Shown here: one piece after another, positions 6,843-13,282 of the stretch
Layout of the letters: every line of letters starts with the position of its first letter
How positions within the stretch are numbered: the stretch's first letter is position 1
Assembly (NCBI GenBank): GCA_020062605.1
Contig: JAGUWA010000123.1
Coordinates: 1 to 13,440, forward strand
Reading direction: 5' to 3'
Source of the DNA: Parvibaculum sp.
GTDB lineage: Bacteria > Pseudomonadota > Alphaproteobacteria > Parvibaculales > Parvibaculaceae
Length of the DNA stretch: 13,440 nt
Position numbers and translations under genes: made by a program
Notes under the pieces: model-generated
Seen by the model: the letters and a program-made list of their open reading frames with translations, nothing else
Database searches by the model: none
Told to the model about the DNA's origin: nothing

Positions 6843-7655
6843 ATGGAAGAGCGCATCAGAACCACGATCACGGACGGTGTCGCCGATGTCCGTCTCGTCC
6901 GCACCGACAAGATGAACGCGCTGGACGACGCGATGTTCATGGCGCTGCTCGAAACCGGCGAAAGGTTGAAGTCCGACAAGTCGGTGCGCGCCGTCGTCCT
7001 CTCGGGCGAGGGGCGAGCTTTCTGCGCCGGGCTCGACATGAGCAATTTCGGGCGCATGGCGAGCGGCGAGCGCAATGCGAACAAATCGGAAGTGACAGGC
7101 CGCCTCGAACAGCGCACCCATGGCGTTGCCAACCGCGCGCAATATGCGGCGCTCGTCTGGCGCGACGTGCCCGTCCCGGTCATCGCCGCCGTTCACGGCG
7201 TTGCCTTCGGTGGCGGCTTTCAGGTCGCGCTCGGCGCCGACATGCGTTTCGTCGCGCCCGGCACCCGCTTCTCCGTCATGGAAATCAAGTGGGGCCTCGT
7301 GCCCGACATGGCAGGCATGTACCTGATGCGCGGGCTCGCGCGCGAAGACGTCATCCGCGACCTCACCTATACGGGACGCATCTTCGAGGCCGACGATGCC
7401 CTTGCCTATGGCTTCGCGACGCGCGTCTGCAACGATCCTTACGCCGAGGCGCTCGCCACCGCGCGCGAGATTGCCGACAAGAGCCCGTCCGCGATCCGGG
7501 CTGCCAAACGCATCCTGAACAACGCACCGGACGGCGACGCCGCCTCGATCCTTCTTGCCGAGTCCGTCGAGCAGGACAAACTCATCGGCGGGGCGCACCA
7601 GAAGGAAGCAATCATGGCGAATCTCGAAAAGCGCCGGCCGGCTTTCGCGGACTGA
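6843..7655 (+). CDS. enoyl-CoA hydratase/isomerase family protein
   Basis: This 270-residue crotonase has the family's full normal length. It likely acts on an acyl-CoA in fatty-acid or related degradation. KMNALDD (23-29), FCAGLDMSNF (60-69) and HGVAFGGGFQVAL (118-130) form the two oxyanion-hole blocks. VMEIKWGLVPDMAG supplies Glu147, equivalent to the second catalytic Glu. The first catalytic Glu is replaced by Gln127 (GGGFQ). This MEIKWGLVPDM type is widespread among proteins labelled crotonase family with no fixed substrate. The ATG is well placed, with GGGAG 8 nt upstream (6830-6834). A TetR gene follows 68 bp downstream and then the P450 gene, so the three may share regulation. Confidence 0.92.
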   Translation: MEERIRTTITDGVADVRLVRTDKMNALDDAMFMALLETGERLKSDKSVRAVVLSGEGRAFCAGLDMSNFGRMASGERNANKSEVTGRLEQRTHGVANRAQYAALVWRDVPVPVIAAVHGVAFGGGFQVALGADMRFVAPGTRFSVMEIKWGLVPDMAGMYLMRGLAREDVIRDLTYTGRIFEADDALAYGFATRVCNDPYAEALATAREIADKSPSAIRAAKRILNNAPDGDAASILLAESVEQDKLIGGAHQKEAIMANLEKRRPAFAD

Positions 7656-7693
7656 GCACCGTTGGGATCGTCCGCCCCCGGCACTCCTGCTCA

Positions 7694-7711
7694 TCGAACT
7701 CTGGCGTTCGA
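7694..7711. promoter_or_regulatory. perfect inverted repeat before the second tetR gene
   Basis: TCGAAC (7694-7699) and GTTCGA (7706-7711) are exact reverse complements separated by 6 nt. The repeat ends 12 nt before the ATG at 7724, overlapping the expected ribosome-binding region. The same TCGAAC half-site recurs upstream of the P450 gene. This suggests an operator for the TetR protein encoded just downstream; that is inference. Confidence 0.4.
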
Positions 7712-7723
7712 CAGGATTGAAGC

Positions 7724-8311
7724 ATGAGCATCGACGTCAAATCCGGTCCTGGAGAGATCGGCGGCCTGAGGGCGAAGGTTCTCGCCGCTGCGATGCAAAT
7801 TCTATCGGCGCAAGGAGCGGAAAAACTGAGCCTGCGCGCGATCGCGGAAAGCGCGGGGATCGGTATCGCGTCGATCTACCACTACTTCGAGAACAAGGAA
7901 GAGTTGCTGCTGAACCTGGCGATCATGGGGTTTGGCGATCTGAGCCGGCACATAATCTCCTTCCAGGAGAAAGGGGAGTACCCCTCCGCCATGCAGGCGA
8001 GCGCCCGCGCCTATTTCGACTTCGCCGAGAAAAACTCGGCTCTCTTTTCCCTGATGTTCGGCGAACAATTGATGGCCCGCCACGAAGCCCTGCGCGACGC
8101 CGCGTACAAGACATTTCAGGTCTACGAGACCGCGGTGAAGGCGGACGACCGGTTTCCGGCCGAACACCAGGAAAATGTCGCCCTGGTTTTTTGGGCGCTT
8201 GGACGCGGCATGGCCGCGATCACCTCCTCCTATCCAAATGGCGAACTTCCTCCCGAGATGTCCGAAAAGCTTTACGCCGGCATTTCCTACCTGATTGACC
8301 GCCCCAGATAG
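7724..8311 (+). CDS. TetR-family transcriptional regulator (second)
   Basis: This 195-residue regulator has a canonical TetR N-terminus: LRAKVLAAAMQILSAQG, then the helix-turn-helix at about 36-55 (LSLRAIAESAGIGIASIYHYF) followed by ENKEELL. The C-terminal ligand domain includes ARAYFDFAEKNSALFSLMFGEQL, typical of WHG-type TetR proteins. AGGA precedes the ATG by 8 nt. It lies between the second crotonase gene and the CYP153 gene on the same strand, which makes it the best candidate regulator of the P450. The palindromes at 7694-7711 and 8363-8377 share a half-site and are plausible targets. Confidence 0.93.
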   Translation: MSIDVKSGPGEIGGLRAKVLAAAMQILSAQGAEKLSLRAIAESAGIGIASIYHYFENKEELLLNLAIMGFGDLSRHIISFQEKGEYPSAMQASARAYFDFAEKNSALFSLMFGEQLMARHEALRDAAYKTFQVYETAVKADDRFPAEHQENVALVFWALGRGMAAITSSYPNGELPPEMSEKLYAGISYLIDRPR

Positions 8312-8350
8312 CCGCCGTCCCTTCGCACTTGCAGCAGCGAACGCTGTCCG

Positions 8351-8383
8351 AGAGGGATTGCAGAACGCCGTTCGAACCCCTCT
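8351..8383. promoter_or_regulatory. nested palindromes upstream of the P450 gene
   Basis: GAACG-c-CGTTC (8363-8373) is a perfect palindrome and overlaps the 8-bp palindrome GTTCGAAC (8370-8377). Both are enclosed by AGAGGG (8351-8356) and CCCTCT (8378-8383). The TCGAAC half-site matches the inverted repeat before the second tetR gene. The cluster lies 46-78 nt upstream of the P450 start, a sensible place for an operator. No convincing -35/-10 pair was found. Confidence 0.4.
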
Positions 8384-8428
8384 GATGTAGTCAAAAGCAG
8401 GTGAATCAATACCTTGTGGAGGAACGGG

Positions 8429-9709
8429 ATGAACGCGATAGCTGCGAAATACGTAGAGGCCCGGGAAGCGGCCTATGCAGAGCCCCTGGAAACGCTCAAT
8501 CCGGCGCAACCGGCGCTTTTCCAGTCGGATACGATGTGGCCCTATTTCGAGCGCCTGCGCCGTGAGGACCCGGTGCATTACACGCCCGAGAGCGAGTTCG
8601 GCCCTTTTTGGTCGATCACCCGCTGGCACGACATCATGGCGGTCGACACCAACCATGAAGCGTTTTCCTCGGCCGACGGCATAACGCTGGCCAATCTGGA
8701 GGCAAGGGCGGAGCAGGAGAAAATCATGGGCGTGCGCCGTGGCGGCGCCGGGTTCATCACGATGGACGAGCCCGAGCACACGCCCGCGCGCAAGGCCGTG
8801 ACCCCTGCGGTCGCGCCCGCGAATTTGCTCAAGATGGCCCCGATCGTGCGCGAGCGCGCCGGCCTGATTCTCGATTCCCTTCCGATCGGCGAGGAATTCG
8901 ACTGGGTCGATCTGGTATCGAAGGAGCTGACCGCCATGACGCTGGCGACGCTCTTCGATTTCCCCTTCGAGCAGCGGCGCAAGCTGCCCTACTGGTCGGA
9001 CATGATCACTAATCTGCCAGGTAACGGGCCGGTGGAAAGCTGGCAGCAAAAAGGCGAGGCGATGTTCGAGTGCTTCGACGCCTTCCAGGAGTTGTGGAAC
9101 CAGCGCGTCAACGCCGAACCCAGCTTCGACATGATCTCGATGCTGGCGCACACGCCGGCAACGCGAAACATGTCGAAGGAAACCTATCAGGGTAACGTGA
9201 TCCTGCTGATCGTCGGCGGTAACGACACCACGCGCAACACGATCTCGGGCAGCGTCTATGCGCTGAACAAGAATCCGGATCAGTATGCCAAGTTGCGGGC
9301 CAATCCCGACCTGATCGTGTCGATGGTTTCCGAGACGATCCGCTGGCAGACGCCGCTGGCGCATATGGCGCGTCTGGCGACGCGCGACGTCGAGATCGGC
9401 GGCAAGACCATCAAAGCCGGCGACCGCGTCGCCATGTGGTACGTATCGGGAAATCGTGACGAAGAAGTCATCGAGCGGCCCAACGACTACATCATCGACC
9501 GCGAGCGGCCGCGCCAGCACATGTCGTTCGGCTTCGGCATCCATCGCTGCGTCGGCAATCGCGTTGCCGAACTGCAGCTGACCATCATCTGGGAAGAAAT
9601 TCTCAAGCGCTTCCCCGAAATCGTCCTGGTGGAAGAGCCCAAGCGTACCTTCTCCAGCTTCGTGAAGGGGTACGAGTCGATGAAGGTCGTCATTCCCCGC
9701 CGCAACTGA
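8429..9709 (+). CDS. cytochrome P450, CYP153-like alkane/fatty-acid terminal hydroxylase
   Basis: This 426-residue soluble P450 closely resembles CYP153 enzymes, which hydroxylate the terminal methyl of medium-chain alkanes or fatty acids. Visible landmarks are the I-helix GGNDTTRNTISG (from residue 263), the K-helix ExxR pair Glu302/Arg305 (ETIR), and the haem loop FGFGIHRCVGNR with ligand Cys374. The GGNDTTRN and HRCVGNRxAELQL wording is characteristic of CYP153. I chose the ATG at 8429 because GGAGG (8418-8422) lies 6 nt before it; a TTG at 8414 falls at that ribosome site. CYP153 needs a ferredoxin and a ferredoxin reductase, often encoded beside it. Neither is here, so redox partners must come from elsewhere. 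It is probably controlled by the TetR gene just upstream. Confidence 0.93.
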   Translation: MNAIAAKYVEAREAAYAEPLETLNPAQPALFQSDTMWPYFERLRREDPVHYTPESEFGPFWSITRWHDIMAVDTNHEAFSSADGITLANLEARAEQEKIMGVRRGGAGFITMDEPEHTPARKAVTPAVAPANLLKMAPIVRERAGLILDSLPIGEEFDWVDLVSKELTAMTLATLFDFPFEQRRKLPYWSDMITNLPGNGPVESWQQKGEAMFECFDAFQELWNQRVNAEPSFDMISMLAHTPATRNMSKETYQGNVILLIVGGNDTTRNTISGSVYALNKNPDQYAKLRANPDLIVSMVSETIRWQTPLAHMARLATRDVEIGGKTIKAGDRVAMWYVSGNRDEEVIERPNDYIIDRERPRQHMSFGFGIHRCVGNRVAELQLTIIWEEILKRFPEIVLVEEPKRTFSSFVKGYESMKVVIPRRN

Positions 9710-9725
9710 GCGGTCGTCAGCCGCC

Positions 9726-9758
9726 GCGAAAGCTCCCCTTTATATGAGGAGCTTTCGC
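9726..9758 (+). terminator. hairpin after the P450 gene
   Basis: GCGAAAGCTCC (9726-9736) pairs perfectly with GGAGCTTTCGC (9748-9758) around an 11-nt AT-rich loop, starting 17 nt past the P450 stop codon. There is no T-run after it. It could still end or protect the P450 transcript, so terminator is a position-based guess. Confidence 0.45.
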
Positions 9759-9788
9759 TGGCGCCCCTCAAATCCCTGGCTCGTGCCC

Positions 9789-9841
9789 CCGCCCGAAACC
9801 GCTTGCAGCGGTTTGCCCCTCCCCGAGGGGAGGGCGGGCGG
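9789..9841. repeat. intergenic palindromic element with a three-way-junction fold
   Basis: An outer stem CCGCCCG (9789-9795) / CGGGCGG (9835-9841) encloses two perfect hairpins. One is AAACCGCT-tgc-AGCGGTTT (9796-9814); the other is CCCTCCCC-ga-GGGGAGGG (9817-9834). Only two bases (9815-9816) separate the arms, and both adjoin the outer stem directly. This looks like the dispersed palindromic intergenic repeats found in many alphaproteobacterial genomes. Only one full copy is visible here, so repetition is inferred. A related half-element follows at 9922-9940. Confidence 0.55.
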
Positions 9842-9921
9842 TTGGTTCGGCATTGTGTGGCGACTTCCCGGATTCTCCCGACCGCCCGGTGAGAAAAACA
9901 GATAAGGGGCGTTTCTTCCCA

Positions 9922-9940
9922 CCCTCCCCTCGGGGCGGGG
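9922..9940. repeat. second copy of the GC-rich palindromic arm
   Basis: CCCTCCCC (9922-9929), a 2-nt loop and GGGGCGGG (9932-9939) repeat the arm at 9817-9834 with one mismatch in the right half. Together with 9789-9841 it makes most of the gap between the P450 and the third tetR gene look like repeat-derived DNA. Confidence 0.4.
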
Positions 9941-9961
9941 CGAACATGTGATGCCACCCCC

Positions 9962-9989
9962 TTGCATCCCGAGGTGATTTTTATATAAT
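9962..9989 (+). promoter_or_regulatory. promoter of the third tetR gene
   Basis: TTGCAT (9962-9967) and a perfect TATAAT (9984-9989) are separated by 16 nt, a standard sigma-70 layout. The -10 box ends 7 nt before the ATG at 9997, so transcription should begin at or within a base or two of the start codon. That predicts a leaderless mRNA. Confidence 0.65.
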
Positions 9990-9993
9990 CACC
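9973..9993. promoter_or_regulatory. palindromic operator over the -10 box
   Basis: GGTGATT (9973-9979) is the exact reverse complement of AATCACC (9987-9993), with 7 nt between. The 21-bp site covers the TATAAT box completely. TetR operators commonly overlap their own promoter this way, so autorepression of the regulator and its downstream oxygenase is likely. The binding itself is inference. Confidence 0.65.
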
Positions 9994-9996
9994 ATT

Positions 9997-10608
9997 ATGC
10001 CAAAAAAGATCGACCATGACGCCCGCCGGAAAGACATCGCCAGAGCCGCCATTTCGGTGATCGGCGATCTGGGCATCGACAATACCCGCCTTGTCGATGT
10101 CGCCCGCGCGGCGAACGCGACCACGGGTACCATCACCCATTATTTCGAGGACAAGGATGCGGTGCTGCTCGCCGCGCTCGATCATGTCGCGCAGAACATC
10201 CTCTTCATGCTGCGGCATCCGGAGAAGCCGGACGACATCGTGGCGCTCGCGGAACTCATCCTGCCCATCGACGAGGACTCCATGCGCGACTGGCGCGTCT
10301 GGATGAGTTTCTTCGGCCGCGCCGTGGGCGACCCGGCGCTCGCCCGCATCAACAAGGCCTATTACGACGAATTCCGCGACGGGCTCGCCGCGATCATCCG
10401 CCGCCAGCAGGCGGAGGGAAAACTTGACGTCCGCATCGACCCCGGCATCACCGCCGACGCCATCATTTCCGTCATCGACGGCTTCTGCATTCGCGCCACG
10501 CTCGAACGCGAAGAATGGCCGGCGGCACGCCAGAAAACTCAACTCGAAGCCATGCTGCGCCCGCTGCTTCCGAAGCCGGAAAGGCGCCGCGCCGGAAAGG
10601 GAGGATAG
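9997..10608 (+). CDS. TetR-family transcriptional regulator (third, BetI-like)
   Basis: This 203-residue regulator begins MPKKIDHDARRKDIARAAISVIGDLG and has its helix-turn-helix at about 31-50, ending TTGTITHYFEDKDAVLLAAL. That arrangement resembles BetI-type TetR proteins, and the C-terminal domain (WRVWMSFFGRA, DPGITADAIISVIDGF) fits that subgroup too. There is no ribosome site at normal distance before the ATG: GAGGTGA at 9971-9977 is 19 nt away and inside the promoter. The transcript is therefore probably leaderless. The downstream oxygenase gene begins 3 bp after its stop, so the two form one operon. That oxygenase is the likely regulated function. The effector is unknown, and betaine-related genes are absent. 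Confidence 0.92.
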   Translation: MPKKIDHDARRKDIARAAISVIGDLGIDNTRLVDVARAANATTGTITHYFEDKDAVLLAALDHVAQNILFMLRHPEKPDDIVALAELILPIDEDSMRDWRVWMSFFGRAVGDPALARINKAYYDEFRDGLAAIIRRQQAEGKLDVRIDPGITADAIISVIDGFCIRATLEREEWPAARQKTQLEAMLRPLLPKPERRRAGKGG

Positions 10609-10611
10609 ACC

Positions 10612-11520
10612 ATGCCGAAACTCGAAACCTTGCCTGCAACGGCAAGCACGGACGAGATTCTCGCCGTCCTGAAGCGCGACGGCGCGCTGATCCTGAAAGA
10701 TGCGCTGACGCCCGCGCAGCTCGCACAAGTGCGCGCCGAGACCATGCCCTATATCGAGGCAACTGAATTCGGCCGCGACGATTTCACCGGCAGCCTGACG
10801 ACGCGCACCGGTGCGCTGGTTGCGCGCTCGCCGGCCTGCCGCGATATGGTCTCCAACAAAACCATTGTCGATGCCGCCAACGCTTTCCTCAAACCCTTCT
10901 GCGAACGCATCCAGCTTCACCTGACGCAGGTCATCCGCATCACGCCCGGTCAGAATAAGCAGCAGATCCATCGCGACCGCTGGGCCTGGGGCACCTATCT
11001 CAAAAACGTCGAACCGCAGTTCAACACGATCTGGGCAATCACCGACTTCACGAAGGAAAATGGCGCGACGCAGGTCTGCCCCGGCAGCCTCGACTGGCCG
11101 GACGATTATCAGCCAACGGACGATCAGATCGGTTATGCCGAGATGAGCGCGGGCTCCGTCCTCGTCTATTCCGGCGGCGTCTTCCATGGCGGTGGCGAGA
11201 ACGCGTCGAATGGAGACCGCATCGGCATCAACATCACCTACACGCTCGGCTGGCTCCGCCAGGAAGAGAACCAGTATCTCTCCTGCCCGCCCGAGATCGC
11301 GAAGACGCTCTCGCCCGAGCTGCAGGCGTTGATCGGCTATTCGATGGGAAGTTACGCGCTCGGCTACTATACGCCGCCCCTGCCCGCCGGTCAGGGTCCG
11401 GAAGTGGTGCCGCCGGAATTCGCGCTCGGGAAAATGGATGCCAGTGCCGCCCAGTTCGGCAATGCCGAATTGCTTGCCGAAGTGTCGGCGTCGATCAGGG
11501 GCGAGAAGCAGACGGCGTAA
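10612..11520 (+). CDS. phytanoyl-CoA dioxygenase (PhyH) family protein
   Basis: This 302-residue protein is a probable Fe(II)/2-oxoglutarate-dependent oxygenase of the PhyH family. It has the iron facial triad His120-x-Asp122 (QQIHRDRWAWG) and His192 (GGVFHGGGENAS). Arg203 is well placed to hold 2-oxoglutarate. ENGATQVCPGSLDW is the family's ENGxxxxxPGS block, with Leu where His is frequent. Family members hydroxylate substrates from phytanoyl-CoA to small metabolites, so the substrate is open. An acyl-CoA is only suggested by the neighbouring lipid genes. GGGAGG lies 8 nt before the ATG. It is co-transcribed with the tetR gene 3 bp upstream and converges on pyrG. Confidence 0.9.
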   Translation: MPKLETLPATASTDEILAVLKRDGALILKDALTPAQLAQVRAETMPYIEATEFGRDDFTGSLTTRTGALVARSPACRDMVSNKTIVDAANAFLKPFCERIQLHLTQVIRITPGQNKQQIHRDRWAWGTYLKNVEPQFNTIWAITDFTKENGATQVCPGSLDWPDDYQPTDDQIGYAEMSAGSVLVYSGGVFHGGGENASNGDRIGINITYTLGWLRQEENQYLSCPPEIAKTLSPELQALIGYSMGSYALGYYTPPLPAGQGPEVVPPEFALGKMDASAAQFGNAELLAEVSASIRGEKQTA

Positions 11521-11526
11521 GCCGTC
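11511..11526. terminator. possible weak hairpin between convergent phyH and pyrG
   Basis: GACGGC (11511-11516) pairs with GCCGTC (11521-11526) around a GTAA loop that contains the phyH stop codon. No T-run follows on either strand. With only 18 bp between convergent genes it may act on both transcripts, but evidence for termination is slight. Confidence 0.25.
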
Positions 11527-11538
11527 CGCCCTACCTCG

Positions 11539-13167
11539 TTAAACCAGCCGGCTCTGCTCGACCGCCGCTTCCACGAAGGAGCGGAACAGCGGATGCGGAT
11601 CGAAGGGCTTCGACTTCAGTTCCGGGTGATACTGCACGCCGATGAACCAGGGATGGTCCGGCAGCTCGACAATCTCCGGCAGCAAGCCATCGGGCGAGAC
11701 GCCGGACATGACGAGGCCAGCCTTTTCGATCTGGTCGCGATAGGTCATGTTCACTTCGTAGCGGTGGCGGTGCCGCTCGCTGATGCGCGTCGAGCCGTAA
11801 ATCTGCGCGACGCAGCTTCCTTCCTTCAGCACCGCTTCATAGGCGCCAAGGCGCATGGTGCCGCCGAGATCGCCGTTGGCCGCGCGTTTGACGAGTTCGT
11901 TCTCGCGCATCCATTCGGTCATCAGGCCCACGACAGGTTCGTTCGTCGGTCCGAACTCCGTCGAGCTTGCGCCGGTGAGCCCGCCGATGTTCCGCAGCGC
12001 TTCGATCACGGCCATCTGCATACCGAAGCAGATGCCGAAATAGGGCACGTTGCGCGTGCGCGCGAACTCCGCCGCGCGAATCTTGCCCTGGCTGCCGCGC
12101 TCGCCGAAGCCGCCCGGCACGAGAATGCCGTCGACATCCTCGAGATAGAACGCCGTGTCCTCGGTGTCGAATATCTCCGACTCCACCCATTTGACGTTGA
12201 CGCGAACCTTGTTCGCGATGCCGCCATGAACGAGCGCCTCGGAGAGCGACTTGTAGGCATCCTTGAGACCGGTGTACTTGCCGACGATGGCGATGGTCAC
12301 ATCGCCTTCCGGCTCGCGGATATTGTGCGTGATGGTCTGCCAGCTTGCGAGGTTCGGCTCCGGCGCATCCTTGATGCCGAAGACGGAGAGCACTTCCTCG
12401 TCCAGTCCCTCGCGGTGATAGGCGTTCGGCACGTCGTAGATCGTGTCGACATCCATCGCCTGGATCACGGCGCTCTCGCGCACATTGCAGAAGAGCGCGA
12501 TCTTGCGTCGCTCATCCTTCGGGATCGGCCGGTCGCAGCGGCACATCAGCACGTCCGGCTGGATGCCGATGGAGCGCAGCTCCTTCACGGAGTGCTGCGT
12601 CGGCTTCGTCTTCATTTCGCCGGCGGAGGGAATGAAGGGCATCAGCGTCAGGTGGATGTAGCAGGTCTGGCCGCGCTCGAGTTCGTTGCCGAGCTGGCGG
12701 ATCGCCTCGAAGAAAGGCAGGCCCTCGATGTCGCCCACCGTGCCGCCGATCTCGCAGAGCACGAAGTCGACATCGGCATTGCCCGACAGGACGAATTCCT
12801 TGATCGCGTCGGTCACATGCGGGATCACCTGCACCGTGCCGCCGAGATAATCGCCGCGGCGTTCCCGCGTGATGATCTCCTGATAGATGCGTCCGGTGGT
12901 GATGTTGTCGGCGCGGCTCGCGGGCACGCCCGTGAAGCGCTCGTAATGGCCGAGGTCGAGGTCGGTCTCCGCCCCGTCGTCGGTCACGTAGACTTCGCCA
13001 TGCTGGATCGGGGACATGGTCCCCGGGTCCACATTGAGATACGGGTCGAGCTTCCGAAGCCGCACGGAATAGCCACGCGCCTGCAGGAGCGCGCCGAGCG
13101 CTGCGGATGCGAGACCCTTACCGAGGGAGGAAACCACGCCGCCGGTGATGAATATGTACCGCGTCAT
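11539..13167 (-). CDS. pyrG: CTP synthase (glutamine-hydrolysing)
   Basis: PyrG makes CTP from UTP, ATP and glutamine, the last step of de novo pyrimidine nucleotide synthesis, in the cytoplasm. The 542-residue protein is full length. The N-terminal synthetase domain starts MTRYIFITGGVVSSLGKGL, with the ATP-binding SLGKG loop, then DPYLNVDPGTMSP, DGAETDLDLGHYERF and CEIGGTVGDIE. The C-terminal class I glutamine amidotransferase domain follows GKYTGLKDAYKS. Its triad is Cys380 (FGICFGMQ), His514 and Glu516 (VQYHPEL), with PGGFGERG as the oxyanion loop. The ATG at 13165-13167 has a short AGGGG just upstream. The probable secG end lies 115 bp upstream on the same strand, a common alphaproteobacterial order. 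Confidence 0.99.
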   Translation of the reverse strand: MTRYIFITGGVVSSLGKGLASAALGALLQARGYSVRLRKLDPYLNVDPGTMSPIQHGEVYVTDDGAETDLDLGHYERFTGVPASRADNITTGRIYQEIITRERRGDYLGGTVQVIPHVTDAIKEFVLSGNADVDFVLCEIGGTVGDIEGLPFFEAIRQLGNELERGQTCYIHLTLMPFIPSAGEMKTKPTQHSVKELRSIGIQPDVLMCRCDRPIPKDERRKIALFCNVRESAVIQAMDVDTIYDVPNAYHREGLDEEVLSVFGIKDAPEPNLASWQTITHNIREPEGDVTIAIVGKYTGLKDAYKSLSEALVHGGIANKVRVNVKWVESEIFDTEDTAFYLEDVDGILVPGGFGERGSQGKIRAAEFARTRNVPYFGICFGMQMAVIEALRNIGGLTGASSTEFGPTNEPVVGLMTEWMRENELVKRAANGDLGGTMRLGAYEAVLKEGSCVAQIYGSTRISERHRHRYEVNMTYRDQIEKAGLVMSGVSPDGLLPEIVELPDHPWFIGVQYHPELKSKPFDPHPLFRSFVEAAVEQSRLV

Positions 13168-13236
13168 GGGCCCCTAGATTACACCAAGCGAAACGATTCG
13201 AAGCGGCAATTGCGGCTCCGGGCAAAAATAGTCCGT

Positions 13237-13273
13237 CCGGCAAAACCCCGCCCTCAAGGCCGGGTTTGGCCGG
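13237..13273 (-). terminator. hairpin between the probable secG and pyrG
   Basis: A long imperfect stem is formed by 13237-13252 and 13258-13273. It has CCGGC against GCCGG outside, AAACCC against GGGTTT in the middle and GCC against GGC inside, with two mismatches. On the minus strand a TTTTT run follows about 8 nt further on. It may be a leaky terminator or attenuator between secG and pyrG. Confidence 0.5.
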
Positions 13274-13282
13274 AAAATCTCG

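Noticed and set aside
6819..8366. TTGCAGAAC occurring both before the plus-strand crotonase and before the P450
   Set aside because: A 9-base match in unlike positions relative to the two starts, with no palindromic symmetry at the first site. Chance is a fair explanation.
8414..8428. TTG start for the P450 gene
   Set aside because: The GGAGG ribosome site lies just after this codon and is correctly spaced for the ATG at 8429.
7802..9544. 580-codon minus-strand open frame
   Set aside because: Lies opposite the second tetR and the CYP153 gene, both of which have clear motifs. Its product has no recognisable domain and is typical of high-GC antisense frames.
9740..9967. 75-codon minus-strand open frame in the P450-tetR gap
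   Set aside because: It translates the palindromic repeat element. Such low-complexity frames are a common by-product of GC-rich intergenic repeats.
9487..11187. 566-codon minus-strand open frame
   Set aside because: Runs antisense across the P450 end, the repeat element, tetR and phyH. No domain, and inconsistent with the promoter and operator found at 9962-9993.
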